Shown here piece by piece: positions 25,065-35,860 of a DNA stretch of 64,000 bases. The first letter of the stretch is position 1; each line of letters begins with the position of its first letter. The notes under the pieces were generated by a model, which saw only the letters and a list, made by a program, of their open reading frames with translations, was not told the origin of the DNA and searched no databases. This stretch comes from Inia geoffrensis (lineage: Eukaryota; Chordata; Mammalia; Artiodactyla; Iniidae). The position numbers were made by a program, and so were the translations under genes. Where the stretch lies: NCBI GenBank assembly GCA_036417435.1, contig CM070910.1, forward strand, positions 19,471,501 to 19,535,500, written 5' to 3'.

Positions 25065-25070
25065 AATAAA
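25065..25070 (+). terminator. Candidate distal poly(A) signal of FBXO30
   Basis: AATAAA 2.28 kb after the stop codon, followed by T-rich sequence. It is one of several candidates. Confidence 0.35.
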
Positions 25071-25130
25071 ATTAATATTTTCCTTTATATGGCTCAGTAA
25101 CTTAAAAAGAAAAAAACTTATATTTAAATA

Positions 25131-25612
25131 AATTTTTAATCCTTGCTTGACAAATTCCAAACATAGTCATATTGTTTCTGTAGTGGGGATTTTCTGCATG
25201 TTATAGGAGTTGCTTGTTGATTGTCATTGCTCACCCATGTTTTACTGGTGAACATTAACTTTTTTTTTAATATAGAAAACTCATCAGTTAGCTTTCTCTG
25301 CCCCTTCAGTGTCTTCTTGAAAGTAGTCCCACCTAGGGGTATTGAAAGGCTGAAGAGTTCCTGGCAATATTATTTTTCTAAAACTTTTAATGGGAACAAT
25401 CTATCTAACCTTTTAAGCATGAAAAGGTTTGTGTTTTGGCCACGTAAGTTGTCATTTGAGAAGCCTTTGTTGATACTTTAGTCTTTGCTAACCAGCAAGA
25501 TAAAGGGCAGGCATTAGGAAGGAGGACAATATCTGAATTCACTTTTCTCCTCTGCCTTTCTCCCCAGAACTGCCTATTAGCTTAATCTCAATGCCCCCCG
25601 CCCCCACCACCC
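25131..25612. other. Intergenic stretch downstream of FBXO30
   Basis: No recognised gene or repeat. It could still be part of an extended 3' UTR. Confidence 0.35.
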
Positions 25613-25652
<40 letters not shown>

Positions 25653-25731
25653 CCTCTCCCTCTCCCTCTCCCTCTCCCTCTCCCTCTCCCTCCCTCCCTC
25701 CCTCCCTCCCTCCCTCCCTCCTCTCTCTCTG
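25613..25731. repeat. Polypyrimidine tract with (CCCT)n, G4-forming on the minus strand
   Basis: Begins as (CT)n, changes to (CCCTCT)n, then to uninterrupted (CCCT)n at about 25688-25721, then back to (CT)n. The minus strand of the central part is (GGGA)n, with many adjacent GGG runs separated by one base. Confidence 0.95.
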
Positions 25732-25761
25732 TAGCTTCTGAGAATCACAGTTCACTTAGAG

Positions 25762-25935
25762 TAGTGGTTCCCAAAGTGTGGTCCCTGGACCGTCAGCGTC
25801 ATCTGGGAATTTGTTAGAAATGCAAATTCTTGCGCCCCTTCCCAGACTTAGAGAATCAGAAACTATGGGGTGGGAACAAGCAGTCTGTTAACAAAGGCCT
25901 CCCCAAGTGATTCTGATGCATGGTAAAGTATGAGA
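25762..25935 (+). mobile_element. MER5A-like hAT-Charlie element
   Basis: 'AGTGGTTCCCAAAGTGTGGTCCCTGGACC', 'CATCTGGGAATTTGTTAGAAATGCAAATTCTTG', 'AGAATCAGAAACTATGGGG' and 'GTGATTCTGATGCATGGTAAAGTATGAGAA' match the order of MER5A. It is a non-autonomous element and codes for nothing. Confidence 0.9.
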
Positions 25936-28900
25936 ATTTAGAGGAAAGCCTGGGACTATGCCAGCTCTTCTCCTGAATGATGTGTTACTGGGACAGATGT
26001 ATGTGTGCATGTAGCTACATGTGTGATCCAAAATTAAGAGTAATAGTAATTTATTAGTATTACCTAAATGATCAAATTTAATGATATATGTTGTCTCAAT
26101 GTTACAGCCATATGACAAAATACATTAGGTACCATGGTTGTTGGACATTCTTTTAAAAAGCTAGTATTTACTAGTAAATTTAGTATTTCACTAGTGTTCC
26201 TTCTGGTCAAGGTTAATTGCAGATTGTTCATTAGCACTAACATTTAGCCTAGTCATCATTCATTCTCTTGTTGAGTGGTTGCAGAATCATGTGAACATAT
26301 TAGATTTCTAGGATAGAGTAGAGGTAAAACGATACTGGATTAAGTTCTACAAGAATTCTGTAGGAATTCTTTCAACACTGTCAATAAGAGGTATTAAAGA
26401 TTGGGTTTCTGGTTTATCAGTAGTATAGAATCTTTTTTGGTCTTTGACCCTGTGCTACACGTCCCAACAATGTTGTTGCTATTATTAACTATCCCTTAAC
26501 ATTGGAATCCTTTAAGATATGGTAGTTTATACTACCATATTAATAGCAGGTTTTTAATCTCTGGCAATTTGAAGGTAGGTTTTGGTGTTCAGAAGCAAAA
26601 CAGAATTCATGTTTTGCATCCCAACCTAAAAAGACATGGAGCTTATTTATGTTAAAAATTTTCTAAGGAATAGTTATACAAACATTAAAAAATGTTTGTT
26701 TCATGCATAACATACCACATTGGAAAGTGATAAAATTGACACCTGCAGTGGTGGGTGTTTAGAATTACAGTAGAAAGAAAGCTATTGGCCTTCGTTCTCT
26801 CAAAAGGCTGGATAAAGCCTGATGGAAATAATTTCTCTGATGTGTGTTTGGCTGGTTATCTAAATATAGCTCTTAGTAGTCTTAACATGCTTGTGAGGCC
26901 TAGAAAGCAAGAGTGTATTAGCGATGCCTTTAAAGAAAATTAATCAGTGACTCATCCACTGTGTTTAAAATAATTCAGTGATGGGTTTTTTTAGGATTTG
27001 ATCTAAATCTGATTTCCAAACAAAGTTCAAGATGTACAAATAAAGGCTAATGATTGTAAACTCCGTTTTAAATAAAATAAGGGGAGAGGGAGAATGGTTT
27101 CTTTTAAAGTCACCTTTTTCACAATTTTCCTTGATTTAAAAGATCAAAGTAAGTTTAAGTTTCCATTGTATGGATGAAAAAACCTAGGTACTCTAAGTAC
27201 TGATGAGTGTTTTGGGCACAGTTCACTTTTCTTTACAAATGCAGAAAGAGAAGGGAAGTTTAGATGTAGGGAAATTATTTTGGAAAATATTGTTACCTAG
27301 AATATTTGATTACTAATAAGTGTTTTGGAAAGAGTTATTGGGTAATACCAAAAGGAAACAAAGTAGAAATTAAATACCGTATGCTGTTCTGAAAATCCTT
27401 TGTAAAAATAGGAACTTTTGCTGAAGTTTTACAAGTATTTTATTGCATCTGTGATTGTTAAAATCTATAAATGTATTGTTCATACATATGTTTATTTGCA
27501 TGTGTTATCTCCATAAATTGGCCAAGTAAGTTTTAATACATCTTGAGATATACTAATGAGATACATCTCGAAGTGCTATTTTACCTTAGAACATTTCAAA
27601 ACTGACATCTTGTATTCAGAATGTTTGACATTCCAATGTATTATGTGGGGAGTAATTTTTCATTAATAAACTACAAAGAAATGAGTTACAAGGATGATTC
27701 ATAAACTATAGAAATACAGTAAAAACTCATTGATATGAATCTCCTATTTTATAATTTTTTATCTTTGATGTACTGTACTGAAGCATCTATTATTTACTAT
27801 GAAGAGCATTTCTGAAGCAAACTGACAACAGAAAAAAGGGAAATCTGTTTCCTTTTCACTAACACCAGTAAAATTGTAAGCATCCCCCAGATCATATTAT
27901 TAACCGATTTGCATGCAAATATGATAGGAAAGGAACTACATGGGTAGCTCTAGTGGTGGTAATAGTGTGTGTGTTTGAAAGTAATATAACTGCATTTGTG
28001 TTGAACTCTTAATACTGACCAACTAGTCAGGTCAAATTGTCCTTTCCCAGTAGAAGCAAATTCCTCAGGTTTAATTTTTACCTTTTTCTAATACAAATTG
28101 TTAGAATTTTTTTCTCAGACAAGATCTTCAAACAGGTAAACAGGTTGATATATGTGTTGGTTCACCCTTGGGCAGAGGAACTGACTAGAGTTAGATGGCT
28201 TTCTAAACCCCTTCCAGTCAGAGAGTAACATTGTTAGATTATTATTCAGTGGTCTAATGATACAAGAACAGTAGCAATAATTTGTGGTTGCTCAAAAGGT
28301 TGAAGTTGAAAAAAGGAGATCCTGCCTTCGACTGTCCTCCTAGAATTTTTTCTTCTTTGAAGTCCTCCTTTCCACATTAATTGTCATTATTGCTTGTTTA
28401 TCCTATGACTTCAATTTTCTGATCAGGTGATCAAAAAACCTAGATTAAGTACACAGTTTTTAAAAACTTGTTTTGCTGATCAACCTATGTTTAGTAGTTT
28501 TGATCAATAAAGTTTAGATTTGATTAAGTAACTTAGTTTCTTTTAAAGTCTCAGCTCACAAGTAAGTTTGTAGTGTTGAAAAATTGAAATATCAGCATTC
28601 AGGTTTAATCACGTTATTTGATTAAAAGAAATCAAGCTATAGAAATAGAAACAATAGGGTACTACATCTGTTCAAGTGTAAAATTACCCAGTGAATATTA
28701 TGTCAACTGGATGTCTTTTTCATCAACTGATAACTTTAAAAAATTGTTACCTGTATTACCTTCCCATTTAGGTCACCACAGAGCATTGAGTAGAGTTCCC
28801 TGACCTATATAGTAGGTTCTCATTAGTTACCTATTTTATACATAGATAACTCAAAGTTTAGGTATTGATGAGTGTATTGGAGTATTTGAGAGCAGTGTGT

Positions 28901-28980
28901 TCTGACTTTTCTTTACAAATGCAGAAAGAGAAGGGAAATTATTTTGGAATACATTGTTGTCTAGAATATTTGATTCCTAA
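25936..28980. other. Intergenic stretch with a local duplication
   Basis: Mostly unassigned A/T-rich sequence. Short open frames at 26755-26943, 28037-28228 and 28618-28803 (61-63 codons) have no recognised similarity. The only structure I see is a pair of similar segments at about 27202-27325 and 28868-28988. Confidence 0.4.
27202..27325 (+). repeat. Local duplicate, copy A
   Basis: Shares with copy B the blocks GATGAGTGT(T/A)TTGG, CTTTTCTTTACAAATGCAGA, AAGAGAAGGGAA, AAATTATTTTGGAA and CTAGAATATTTGATT(A/C)CTAATAA in the same order. Copy A has 14 extra bases (GTTTAGATGTAGGG) in the middle. Confidence 0.8.
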
Positions 28981-28988
28981 TAAATATA
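28868..28988 (+). repeat. Local duplicate, copy B
   Basis: The partner of copy A, 1.67 kb away in the same orientation, lacking the 14-base block. It is followed at once by an inserted L1 3' end. Confidence 0.8.
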
Positions 28989-29075
28989 TGTATACATACA
29001 GCTGATTCACTTTGCTGTACAGTAGAAACTAACAACATTGTAAAACAACTGTACTCCAATAAAAATTAAAATTGT
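28982..29075 (+). mobile_element. Truncated L1 3' end
   Basis: 'ACATACAGCTGATTCACTTTGCTGTACAGTAGAAACTAACAACATTGTAAAACAACTGTACTCCAATAAAAATTAAAA' is the 3' terminus of an artiodactyl/cetacean L1. It is only about 90 bases long because of extreme 5' truncation. Confidence 0.85.
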
Positions 29076-29424
29076 TTCCTGTATTAGAGATCTGAAATAA
29101 AAATAGAGAATAGTATTGATTCCCTACAACATTCCAGTAGTTTTATGATTAAAAACTCTGACATATGAAATAAATTGCTTTAAATGGTTAATAATTTGGT
29201 GGATGTGAATTCTAAAGATTTTTATGCTGCATTTAAAATGTTAAATCTGTATTGTTCATTTGATCAGTGTTTAAGCACCAATCAGTCCTGAAAACTTGAA
29301 TTGGATTCTGAGAGGTAATTGCACTGACTCATTAACTTACCTCAGATGTCATTTAGTTTCCAAAGTATCTTCTTTTTCTCATGATTAACATAAAGTCATT
29401 TTTTATCTTAATTGCAAAAGGATA

Positions 29425-29745
29425 TGGTATTTATTGAAAAACATGCAAAGTGAAAGAAGCTAGATACAGAAGGCCCCATACTGTAGGATTCCATTTATAT
29501 GAAATAATCCAGAATAGGCAAATCCATTGAGAGAAATCAGATTAAGGGTCGTGGGGAGGGAATAGTAGGAAGTGACTGCCTGATGGATACTGGTTTCCTT
29601 TTGGTGGTGAAAATATTCTAGGACAAAAATAGTGTTGGTTGCACGACATTGTGAATGTACTAAATGCCACTGAATTGTTCACTTTAAAATGGTTAAAGTG
29701 GTAAATTTTATGTTATGTGTATTTTACCACAATTTTTTTAAAAAG
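29425..29745 (+). mobile_element. Old L1 (L1M-type) 3' end
   Basis: 'GTGAAAGAAGCTAGATACAGAAGGCCCCATACTGTAGGATTCCATTTATATGAAATAATCCAGAATAGGCAAATCC' and 'TTGTTCACTTTAAAATGGTTAAAGTGGTAAATTTTATGTTATGTGTATTTTACCACAA' are the 3' UTR of an old mammalian L1. Confidence 0.85.
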
Positions 29746-30741
29746 GGAGTATTTGCAGTCATTACTAAAGGTAAAACGTACAGTGTTCTCAAGTGTGAAA
29801 TGCTTAAGCTATGGTTTAGAATTAAATTACAGCATTCGTAATGTAACACATTTATTCAAAGTCCTAATGAAATTCATGAATTCCATCACGGAAGTACTGC
29901 TGACAGCAGTGGAAATAAAGTTGTAATTCATCACAATTTTCTTATATTTAATACAACTGTTAACAGTTAATTGGCTTCCATGTTAATGTTCATTTTTCAC
30001 TTTTTACATTTTCTTAATGATTCCTTGTGGCACATCTCAATCACATTTTTTAAAGATCCGTATTGAAAATCATGCTTTGAAAAAAACATTTGTATAGTTT
30101 TCATGACCATTTTTTATGGTTTTATACTTCATGTTCCTTTTAAAGAGCAAGTACACTGATGTATTAGATAAGACTAAGTAAATTGAACCGATGTATACAT
30201 TTTGTATTCTTTTGAATTGTCTTGTGGGAAAATACTTGAATCTTGGCATTGGTAAGTACTTTAATGATCATTTAGTTTCTCATTTTATATTTGGAGAAAT
30301 CAAAGCTGAGTTTGTCAGTGTTTGTTCATTCAACAAGAATTTCTTGAGCACTGATGCCAGGCACTGTGTAGGCTTGATTCTGGAAGGTTGTGACATGCCT
30401 CATGAATTACTACTACTTCCTCCTCCTCGTGTGACTACTGTGTATCTGGTAATGTGGACAAATGGACAAGTTCCAAAGAAGGAAAGGCTGTTAGGCCCTT
30501 TAAATGGTTCTTCATATGTATCTTCCTCAAACACTAAAGCCATATATATTCTTTAGTACAGTAAAATACACATGATTATAAATAGTCTATTACTTGAGGA
30601 ATGCATTTATTAACAAGTTTGCTTTCATGAATTTAGGAAGGAGGTATTTTTAGATTACATTAAGCCAGTTACTTTCCACTGTGTACTAAGGAGCTGACTA
30701 GAAAATTGTTGGTTAAAATCAATATTTAAAAAGTTAAATTG
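29746..30741. other. Intergenic stretch, mostly unassigned
   Basis: Short frames only. 'TGTTCATTCAACAAGAATTTCTTGAGCACTGATGCCAGGCACTGTG' at about 30323-30368 is a small L2-like or MIR-like relic. Confidence 0.4.
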
Positions 30742-30922
30742 GGGCTTCCCTGGTGGCGCAGTGGTTGAGAGTCTGCCTGCCAATGCAGGGGTTCCGGGTT
30801 TGTGCCCCAGTCCGGGAAGATCCCACATGCCGCGGAGCGGCTGAGCCTGAGCGTCCGGAGCCTGTGCTGCGCAACAGGAGAGGCCACAACAGTGAGAGGC
30901 CCGCGTACCAAAAAAAAAAAAA
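30742..30922 (+). mobile_element. CHR-2-type SINE
   Basis: Head GGGGCTTCCCTGGTGGCGCA, an internal promoter-like GGTTCCGGGTTTG block, tail GAGAGGCCCGCGTACC and poly(A). Target-site duplication AAAAAGTTAAATTG at 30728-30741 and 30923-30936 is perfect. These SINEs are typical of cetaceans and relatives. Confidence 0.95.
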
Positions 30923-31254
30923 AAAAAGTTAAATTGCTTTGCAAATAACTGTGCCTCTCCTATGATTGGGGTGTATATGCCAACTAAGGTGTGTGTGTGC
31001 TCCACCTTGAACAACAATAAGTATAATTAAATGAGCTGAACAGATTGAGGCTGATGGTATGATCTAAACTATCAGGATAAACAGAGTAGACAAGAGGAGA
31101 CTTACACCGCCAACGGGTGTACTCAGACACTGCAACAAAGTCCAAGGTCAAAGAGTGGAAAGAAGGGAAATAACTGATAATTCTACTCTCAATTTGTTGT
31201 GATTTTTTACTTCAGTGATTTCTCAGCAATTTTGTGATATTTCTACAAGACTTA

Positions 31255-31735
31255 GGACTTTTATCAAATAGGTTATTTGACCCAGATTTCCTTAGTCATC
31301 ACCTCTTATTCTGTCTTCTTGCAGGCTACATTTCTGCACTATTTCCCAAACACTTTATATCCTTTCGTGTCTCTGAGCCTTTACATATGCTTTTTATTTG
31401 GCCTAGGATGGCCTCCCCAAATCTTTGGTAAACTTCAGATACTTGGTGAGGATCCTATTCTGATGTCACCTGTTTTTTTCCTAGACCTTCCCAAGCCAAT
31501 GAGTTGCCCTCATCTGTCCCCATCCCTTTTTAAAAAATCGTACCTTTTTTCAGTATTCAACACACTGCACTGCCATTATCTATCTGCTGATATCTGTACA
31601 CTGCTATATATTGTGGACCCCTTTAGGCAGAAACCGTGTCTCACTTGGCTTTGGATCTCTATGCCTAGCAAAAGGCCTTACACACAGAAGGCATTCAGTA
31701 GATGTTGAACTAATCATGAAAAATGACTGAATATT
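31255..31735 (+). repeat. L2 LINE 3' end
   Basis: 'TTTACATATGCTTTTTATTTGGCCTAGGATGGCC', 'GCACTGCCATTATCTATCTGCTGATATCTGTACAC', 'TTTAGGCAGAAACCGTGTCTCACTTGG' and 'AGGCATTCAGTAGATGTTGAAC' follow the L2 3' end in order. Confidence 0.8.
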
Positions 31736-31744
31736 TTAAAATGC

Positions 31745-32310
31745 TGTTTCAGTTAGCTTTTGCTGCATAACATGCCACCCCAAAACTTCATGGCTTGAAA
31801 CAAGTTTAATTAGCTCATGATTAGTTGGCTAGGTTAGTTTGGTCTAGTCTGACTTGGCTGATTTCTGTCTGGTTGGCTCATGCATCCATGATCAGCTGAT
31901 GGGTCAGCTGGAAGTTAGATGATCTAAGACAGCTTTACGGACATGTCTGGCAGTTGGCAGGCTGTTGGCTGGGGTGATGGGGATGATTAGGCCACATGTC
32001 TCTCATCATCCATTAGGCTAGCCCAGGCTTATTTATGTGGCAGTAGCAAGAACAGCAAGAGAGTAAGCCCCAATGTGCAAACCACTGCTTGTCACATTTG
32101 TGAATGTCCCATTTCCCAAAGCAGGTACACGGCTAAGCCCAGATGCAAGGGATGGAGAAATAGACTATACCTCTCTGTGGGAGAAGCAGTAAAATCATGT
32201 TGCAAATGAGTGTGTATATAGGAATGGGGAGAATCTGTCCATTTAAATTTACCATAAATGCCCAGGACATTTCTAAGTTGATAGTCCCACCTTTCCTCTT
32301 CAGAGTTTCC
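31745..32310 (+). mobile_element. Ancient LTR-like repeat (ERVL-type?)
   Basis: 'TGTTTCAGTTAGCTTTTGCTGCATAACATGCCACCCCAAAACTTCATGGCTTGAAACAA', then TCAGCTGATGGGTCAGCTGG, then 'CACTGCTTGTCACATTTGTGAATGTCCCATT', resembles an ancient LTR of the ERVL group. The right boundary is uncertain. No coding sequence is attached. Confidence 0.5.
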
Positions 32311-32526
32311 TAGCAAAATCCCCTAAATGTTAAAAGCTATTCAAAACTGAAGAACCAATTCAAAAATGGAGGAGAGCATCAAGTTTTGTAGGGACAGGAG
32401 GGAGGAGCTGCACAGGACAGAGAACAGCAGCAGGCAGGGAGCATTGTGGTAGAAAAGTGACTTCTTAAACTTTTAATGTTTACAGCATCTGTAGTCACCA
32501 CCACCTTTCATTGCTAATATTAGTAA

Positions 32527-32945
32527 CTTGTAAGTTCTTTTTTTTTTTTTTTTTACTACTTTTGATAGGGGTTTATGAGTTTATTAATTTTTTCAAAGAG
32601 CCAACTTTGGCTGCCTTAATATTCTCCCTTGTTTGTCTGTTACTATCATTTATTTTTGCCTCTTTTCTTTATTATCTCCTTTGTTTCTACCTTGTGCTTA
32701 ATTTGCTCTTTGTTTACCACCTTCTTATTGTGGAAACTTAGATCATTGATTTTAAACCTTTTTTCTTGTATAATATAGGCTTGTACAGATACTAATTTCC
32801 CTCTAATCACTGCTTCAGTTGCGTCCCACAGTGTTGACATGTTGTATTTCATTATCATATAATTCAAAATATCTTCTGATTTCTCCTATGATTCATTCTT
32901 TGTTTATGTAGAAGTATTATTGTGTCTTCTTGACAAATGGAGTTT
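32527..32945 (-). mobile_element. L1 ORF2 fragment
   Basis: 'GGGGTTTATGAGTTTATTAATTTTTTCAAAGAGCCAACTTTGGCTGCC' and 'TGCTTCAGTTGCGTCCCACAGTGTTGACATGTTGTATTTCATTATCATATAATTC' are antisense to L1 ORF2 middle sequence. A T-run lies at its left edge. It is strongly decayed. Confidence 0.75.
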
Positions 32946-32955
32946 TTATCTTGAA

Positions 32956-33480
32956 ACATTAGCAATATGGCTATCTAGGGGAAGAGTGCTTCAGGCAAGG
33001 GATAGCGGCAAGTATAAGTGCCTGAAACCAGTGTCCAAATATTTTCAAGGAGTAACAAGAGAGCCAGAGTGACTGGAGGGGAGTGATGGGGAAAATAGTA
33101 AGAGAGTCAATGAGAGAGGTAATGGGAGACCAGATCATGTAGAGCCTGGGGAGTTTTTGTGAGACTCTTCTGACTTTTAGTGAAATGGGAGCCATGACAA
33201 GCCTTTAAGTGTGGCTTACTCCATGTTAAAGGGATTGTCTGGCGACTGATTTGAGAGTAGGTTGTAGTGAAATGAGGGCTAAAAGCAAGGAAACCTGTTT
33301 GCAACCTATTGCTGTCATCCAGGCAGAAGAACAGGATGATGTGGGCCAGGGTGTTAGCAGTGGAAACAGTGAAGTATATGAGAAAAAGAGGGATCAGGGA
33401 TGACTTCAAGTCCTTTGTGCTGAGGAAGTAGAACTGTTTTTCCCATTTACAAATAGGAAACTGAGATTAAAAAGGTAACT
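32956..33480 (+). repeat. Unnamed ancient interspersed repeat
   Basis: 'GAGAGGTAATGGGAGACCAGATCATGTAGAGCCTGGGGAG', 'AGTGAAATGGGAGCCATGACAAGCC' and 'CTATTGCTGTCATCCAGGCAGAAGAACAGGATGATG' belong to a common ancient mammalian repeat similar to the one at 6061-6620. I cannot name it with confidence. Confidence 0.45.
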
Positions 33481-33693
33481 CTTGCTTGTAAACTTTTTTC
33501 CTCCTAAAAGACAACTGTATCAAGCAATAATTATAAATCTGTGTTCAAAGGCATACAATGTACAAAGATGTAATTTATGTAATAACAGCACAATGGAAGG
33601 GAAAGGAAAGGAGATATATAGGAACACAGTTTTTGTATACGCTTGATATTAAGATGATATTACCCTGAACTAGATTGTTATAAATTAAGATGT

Positions 33694-34112
33694 TGTATTA
33701 GTTTCCTAGGGCTTTCATATCAAATTACCATAAGCGGATGGGCTTAAAACAGTAAGAATGTGTTCTCTCACAGTCCTGCAGTCTGGAAGTTTGAAATCAA
33801 GGTGTCAGGAAGGTCGTGCTCCCTCTGAAGGCTTCCTTGCTTCTTCATAGCTTTTGGTGCCTTCTGACAATCCTTGGAATTCCTTGGCTGGTAGCTGCAT
33901 CACTTCAATCTCTGCCTCTGCAGTCACATGGTCTTCTTCCTTGTGTCTATCTGTGTGGGTCCTTTCAGTGACACCAGTCACTGAATTTAGGACCCATCCT
34001 AATCCAGTCTGACATTATCTTAACTAATTACATCTCAAAGACTTTATTTCCAAATTTGGTCACATTCTGAGGTTCTTAGTAGACATAAATGTCTGGGTAG
34101 ACATTCAACCCA
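33694..34112 (+). mobile_element. LTR inserted in old L1 (MaLR-type)
   Basis: Starts TGTATTAGTTTCCTAGGG, ends TTCAACCCA and lies between short ATGT repeats (33690-33693 and 34113-34116). Blocks CAAGGTGTCAGGAAGGTCG, TTCCTTGGCTGGTAGCTGCA and 'GACACCAGTCACTGAATTTAGGACCCATCCTAATCCAG' are typical of an ancient solo LTR. The family name is uncertain. Confidence 0.65.
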
Positions 34113-34406
34113 ATGTTAACTGTAATCCCCAGGGTAATCTTTTAGTTAAAGAACTAACTAAAAATACAATAAAAGAGACAAAAATGGGAAAAAGTGGTAC
34201 ACTGGAAAATATTTAACATAAACTGAAGGCAGCAATGGAGAAATAGAGGAACATAAAAAGATGTTTAGAAACCAAATAGTAAAATGGTAGACTTAGTCTA
34301 AACACTTCAATCAGAAGGAAGAAATTGTAAAAAGCAGTGCAATCCAATGATACACGAGACACTTTTAGATTCAAAGACATGCATAGGTTAAAAATAAAAT
34401 AATGCA

Positions 34407-35860
34407 GGGTCATATGGTAGTTCTACTTTTAGTTTTTTAAGGAACCTCCATACCGTTCTCCATAGTGGCTGTACTAATTTACATTCCCACCAACAGTGTA
34501 AGAGACTTCCCTTTTCTCCACACCCTTTCCAGCATTTACTGTTTGTAGATTTTTTTGATGATGGCCATTCTGATTGCTGTGAGGTGATACCTCATTGTAG
34601 TTTTGATTTGCATTTCTCTAGTAATTAGTGATGTTGAGCATCTTTTCATGTGCTTTTGGCAATTTGTACATCTTCTTTGGAGAAATGTCCATTTAGATCT
34701 TCTGCCCATTTTTTGATTGGGTTGTTTTTTTGATACTGAGCTACATGAGCTGTTTGTATATTTTGGAGATTAATCCCTTGTTGGTTGCTTTGTTTGCAAA
34801 TATTTTCTCTGATTCTGAGGGTTGTCTTTTTGTTTTCTTTATAGTTTCCTTTGCTGTGCGAAAGCTTTTAAGTTTAATTAGATCCCATTTTTTAATTTCA
34901 TTACTCTAGGAGGTGGATCAAAAAAGATCTTGCTGCGATTTATGTCATAGAGTGTTCTGTTTTCCTCTAAGAGTTTTATAGTGTCTGGCCTTACATTTAG
35001 GTCTTTGATCCATTTTGAGTTTATTTTTGTGTATGGTGTTAAGGAATGTTCTAATTTCATTCTTTTACATGTAGCTGTCCAGTTTTCCCAGCACCACTTA
35101 TTGAAGAGACTGTCTTTTCTCCATTGTATATTCTTGCCTCCTTTGTCATATGTTAGGTGACAATAGGTACGTGGGTTTATCTATGGACTTCCTATCCTGT
35201 TCCATTGATCTATATGACCCAGCAATCCCACTCCTTGGCATATACCCGGAGAGAACCATAATTAGAAAAGATACATGCACCCCAATGTTCATTGCAGCAC
35301 TGTTTACAATAGCCAGGACATGGAAGCAATTTAAATGTCTCTCAACAGAGGAATGGATAAAGAAGATGTGGTACATACAATGGAATATTACTCAGCCATA
35401 AAAAAGAATGAAATAATGCCATTTGCAGCAACATGGATAGACCTAGAGATTGTCATACTGAGTAAAGTAAGTCAGAGAAAGACAAATATCATATGATATC
35501 ACTTATATGTGGAATCTAAAAAAAGGGTACAAATGAACTTATTTACAAAACAGAAGTAGAGTCACAGATGTAGAAAACAAACTTATGGTTACCGCGGGTG
35601 AAACGGAGGAGGGTTAAACTGGGAGATTGGGAGTGACATATACACACTACTATATATAAAATAGATAACTAATAAGGAACTACTGTATAGCACAGGGAAC
35701 TCTACTGAATTCTCTATAATGGACTATATGGGAAAAGAATATAAAAAAGGAGTGGATATATGTATATTTATAACTGATTCACTTTGCTGTACACCTGAAA
35801 CTAACACAACACATTGTAAATCAACTATACCCTAATAAAATTTTTAATAAATAAAATTTA
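34407..35860. mobile_element. Younger L1 with 5' inversion (twin priming)
   Basis: The left part (34407-about 35211) is antisense L1 ORF2, from GGGTCATATGGTAGTTC to CCTGTTCCATTGATCTA. The right part (about 35212-35860) is sense, starting ATGACCCAGCAATCCCACTC and running to the 3' end ACTATACCCTAATAAAAT plus an A-rich tail. The two parts are contiguous in L1 coordinates, since CATATGACCC is shared. The whole is flanked by a perfect 17-base duplication AAAAATAAAATAATGCA (34390-34406 and 35861-35877). This is the known twin-priming structure. It is not functional. Confidence 0.95.

Larger units (their letters stand above)
22790..25070 (+). other. FBXO30 3' UTR (end uncertain)
   Basis: A/T-rich sequence after the stop with several candidate poly(A) signals: ATTAAA at 22868, AATAAA at 23972, AATAAA at 24361 and AATAAA at 25065. 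Which are used cannot be told from sequence. A Tigger-like transposon at 23594-23937 would be within the UTR if a distal signal is used. Confidence 0.5.

Noticed and set aside
22128..25731. CT-rich tracts considered as CRISPR or satellite arrays
   Set aside because: They are simple microsatellites without spacer structure in a mammalian genome.
25539..25748. Frame encoding an Arg/Glu repeat protein
   Set aside because: It is a reading of the polypurine strand of the (CT)n/(CCCT)n tract.
34878..35401. Small frames resembling reverse-transcriptase-linked peptides
   Set aside because: They belong to decayed L1 ORF2 segments on both arms of the inverted L1 and are not functional genes.
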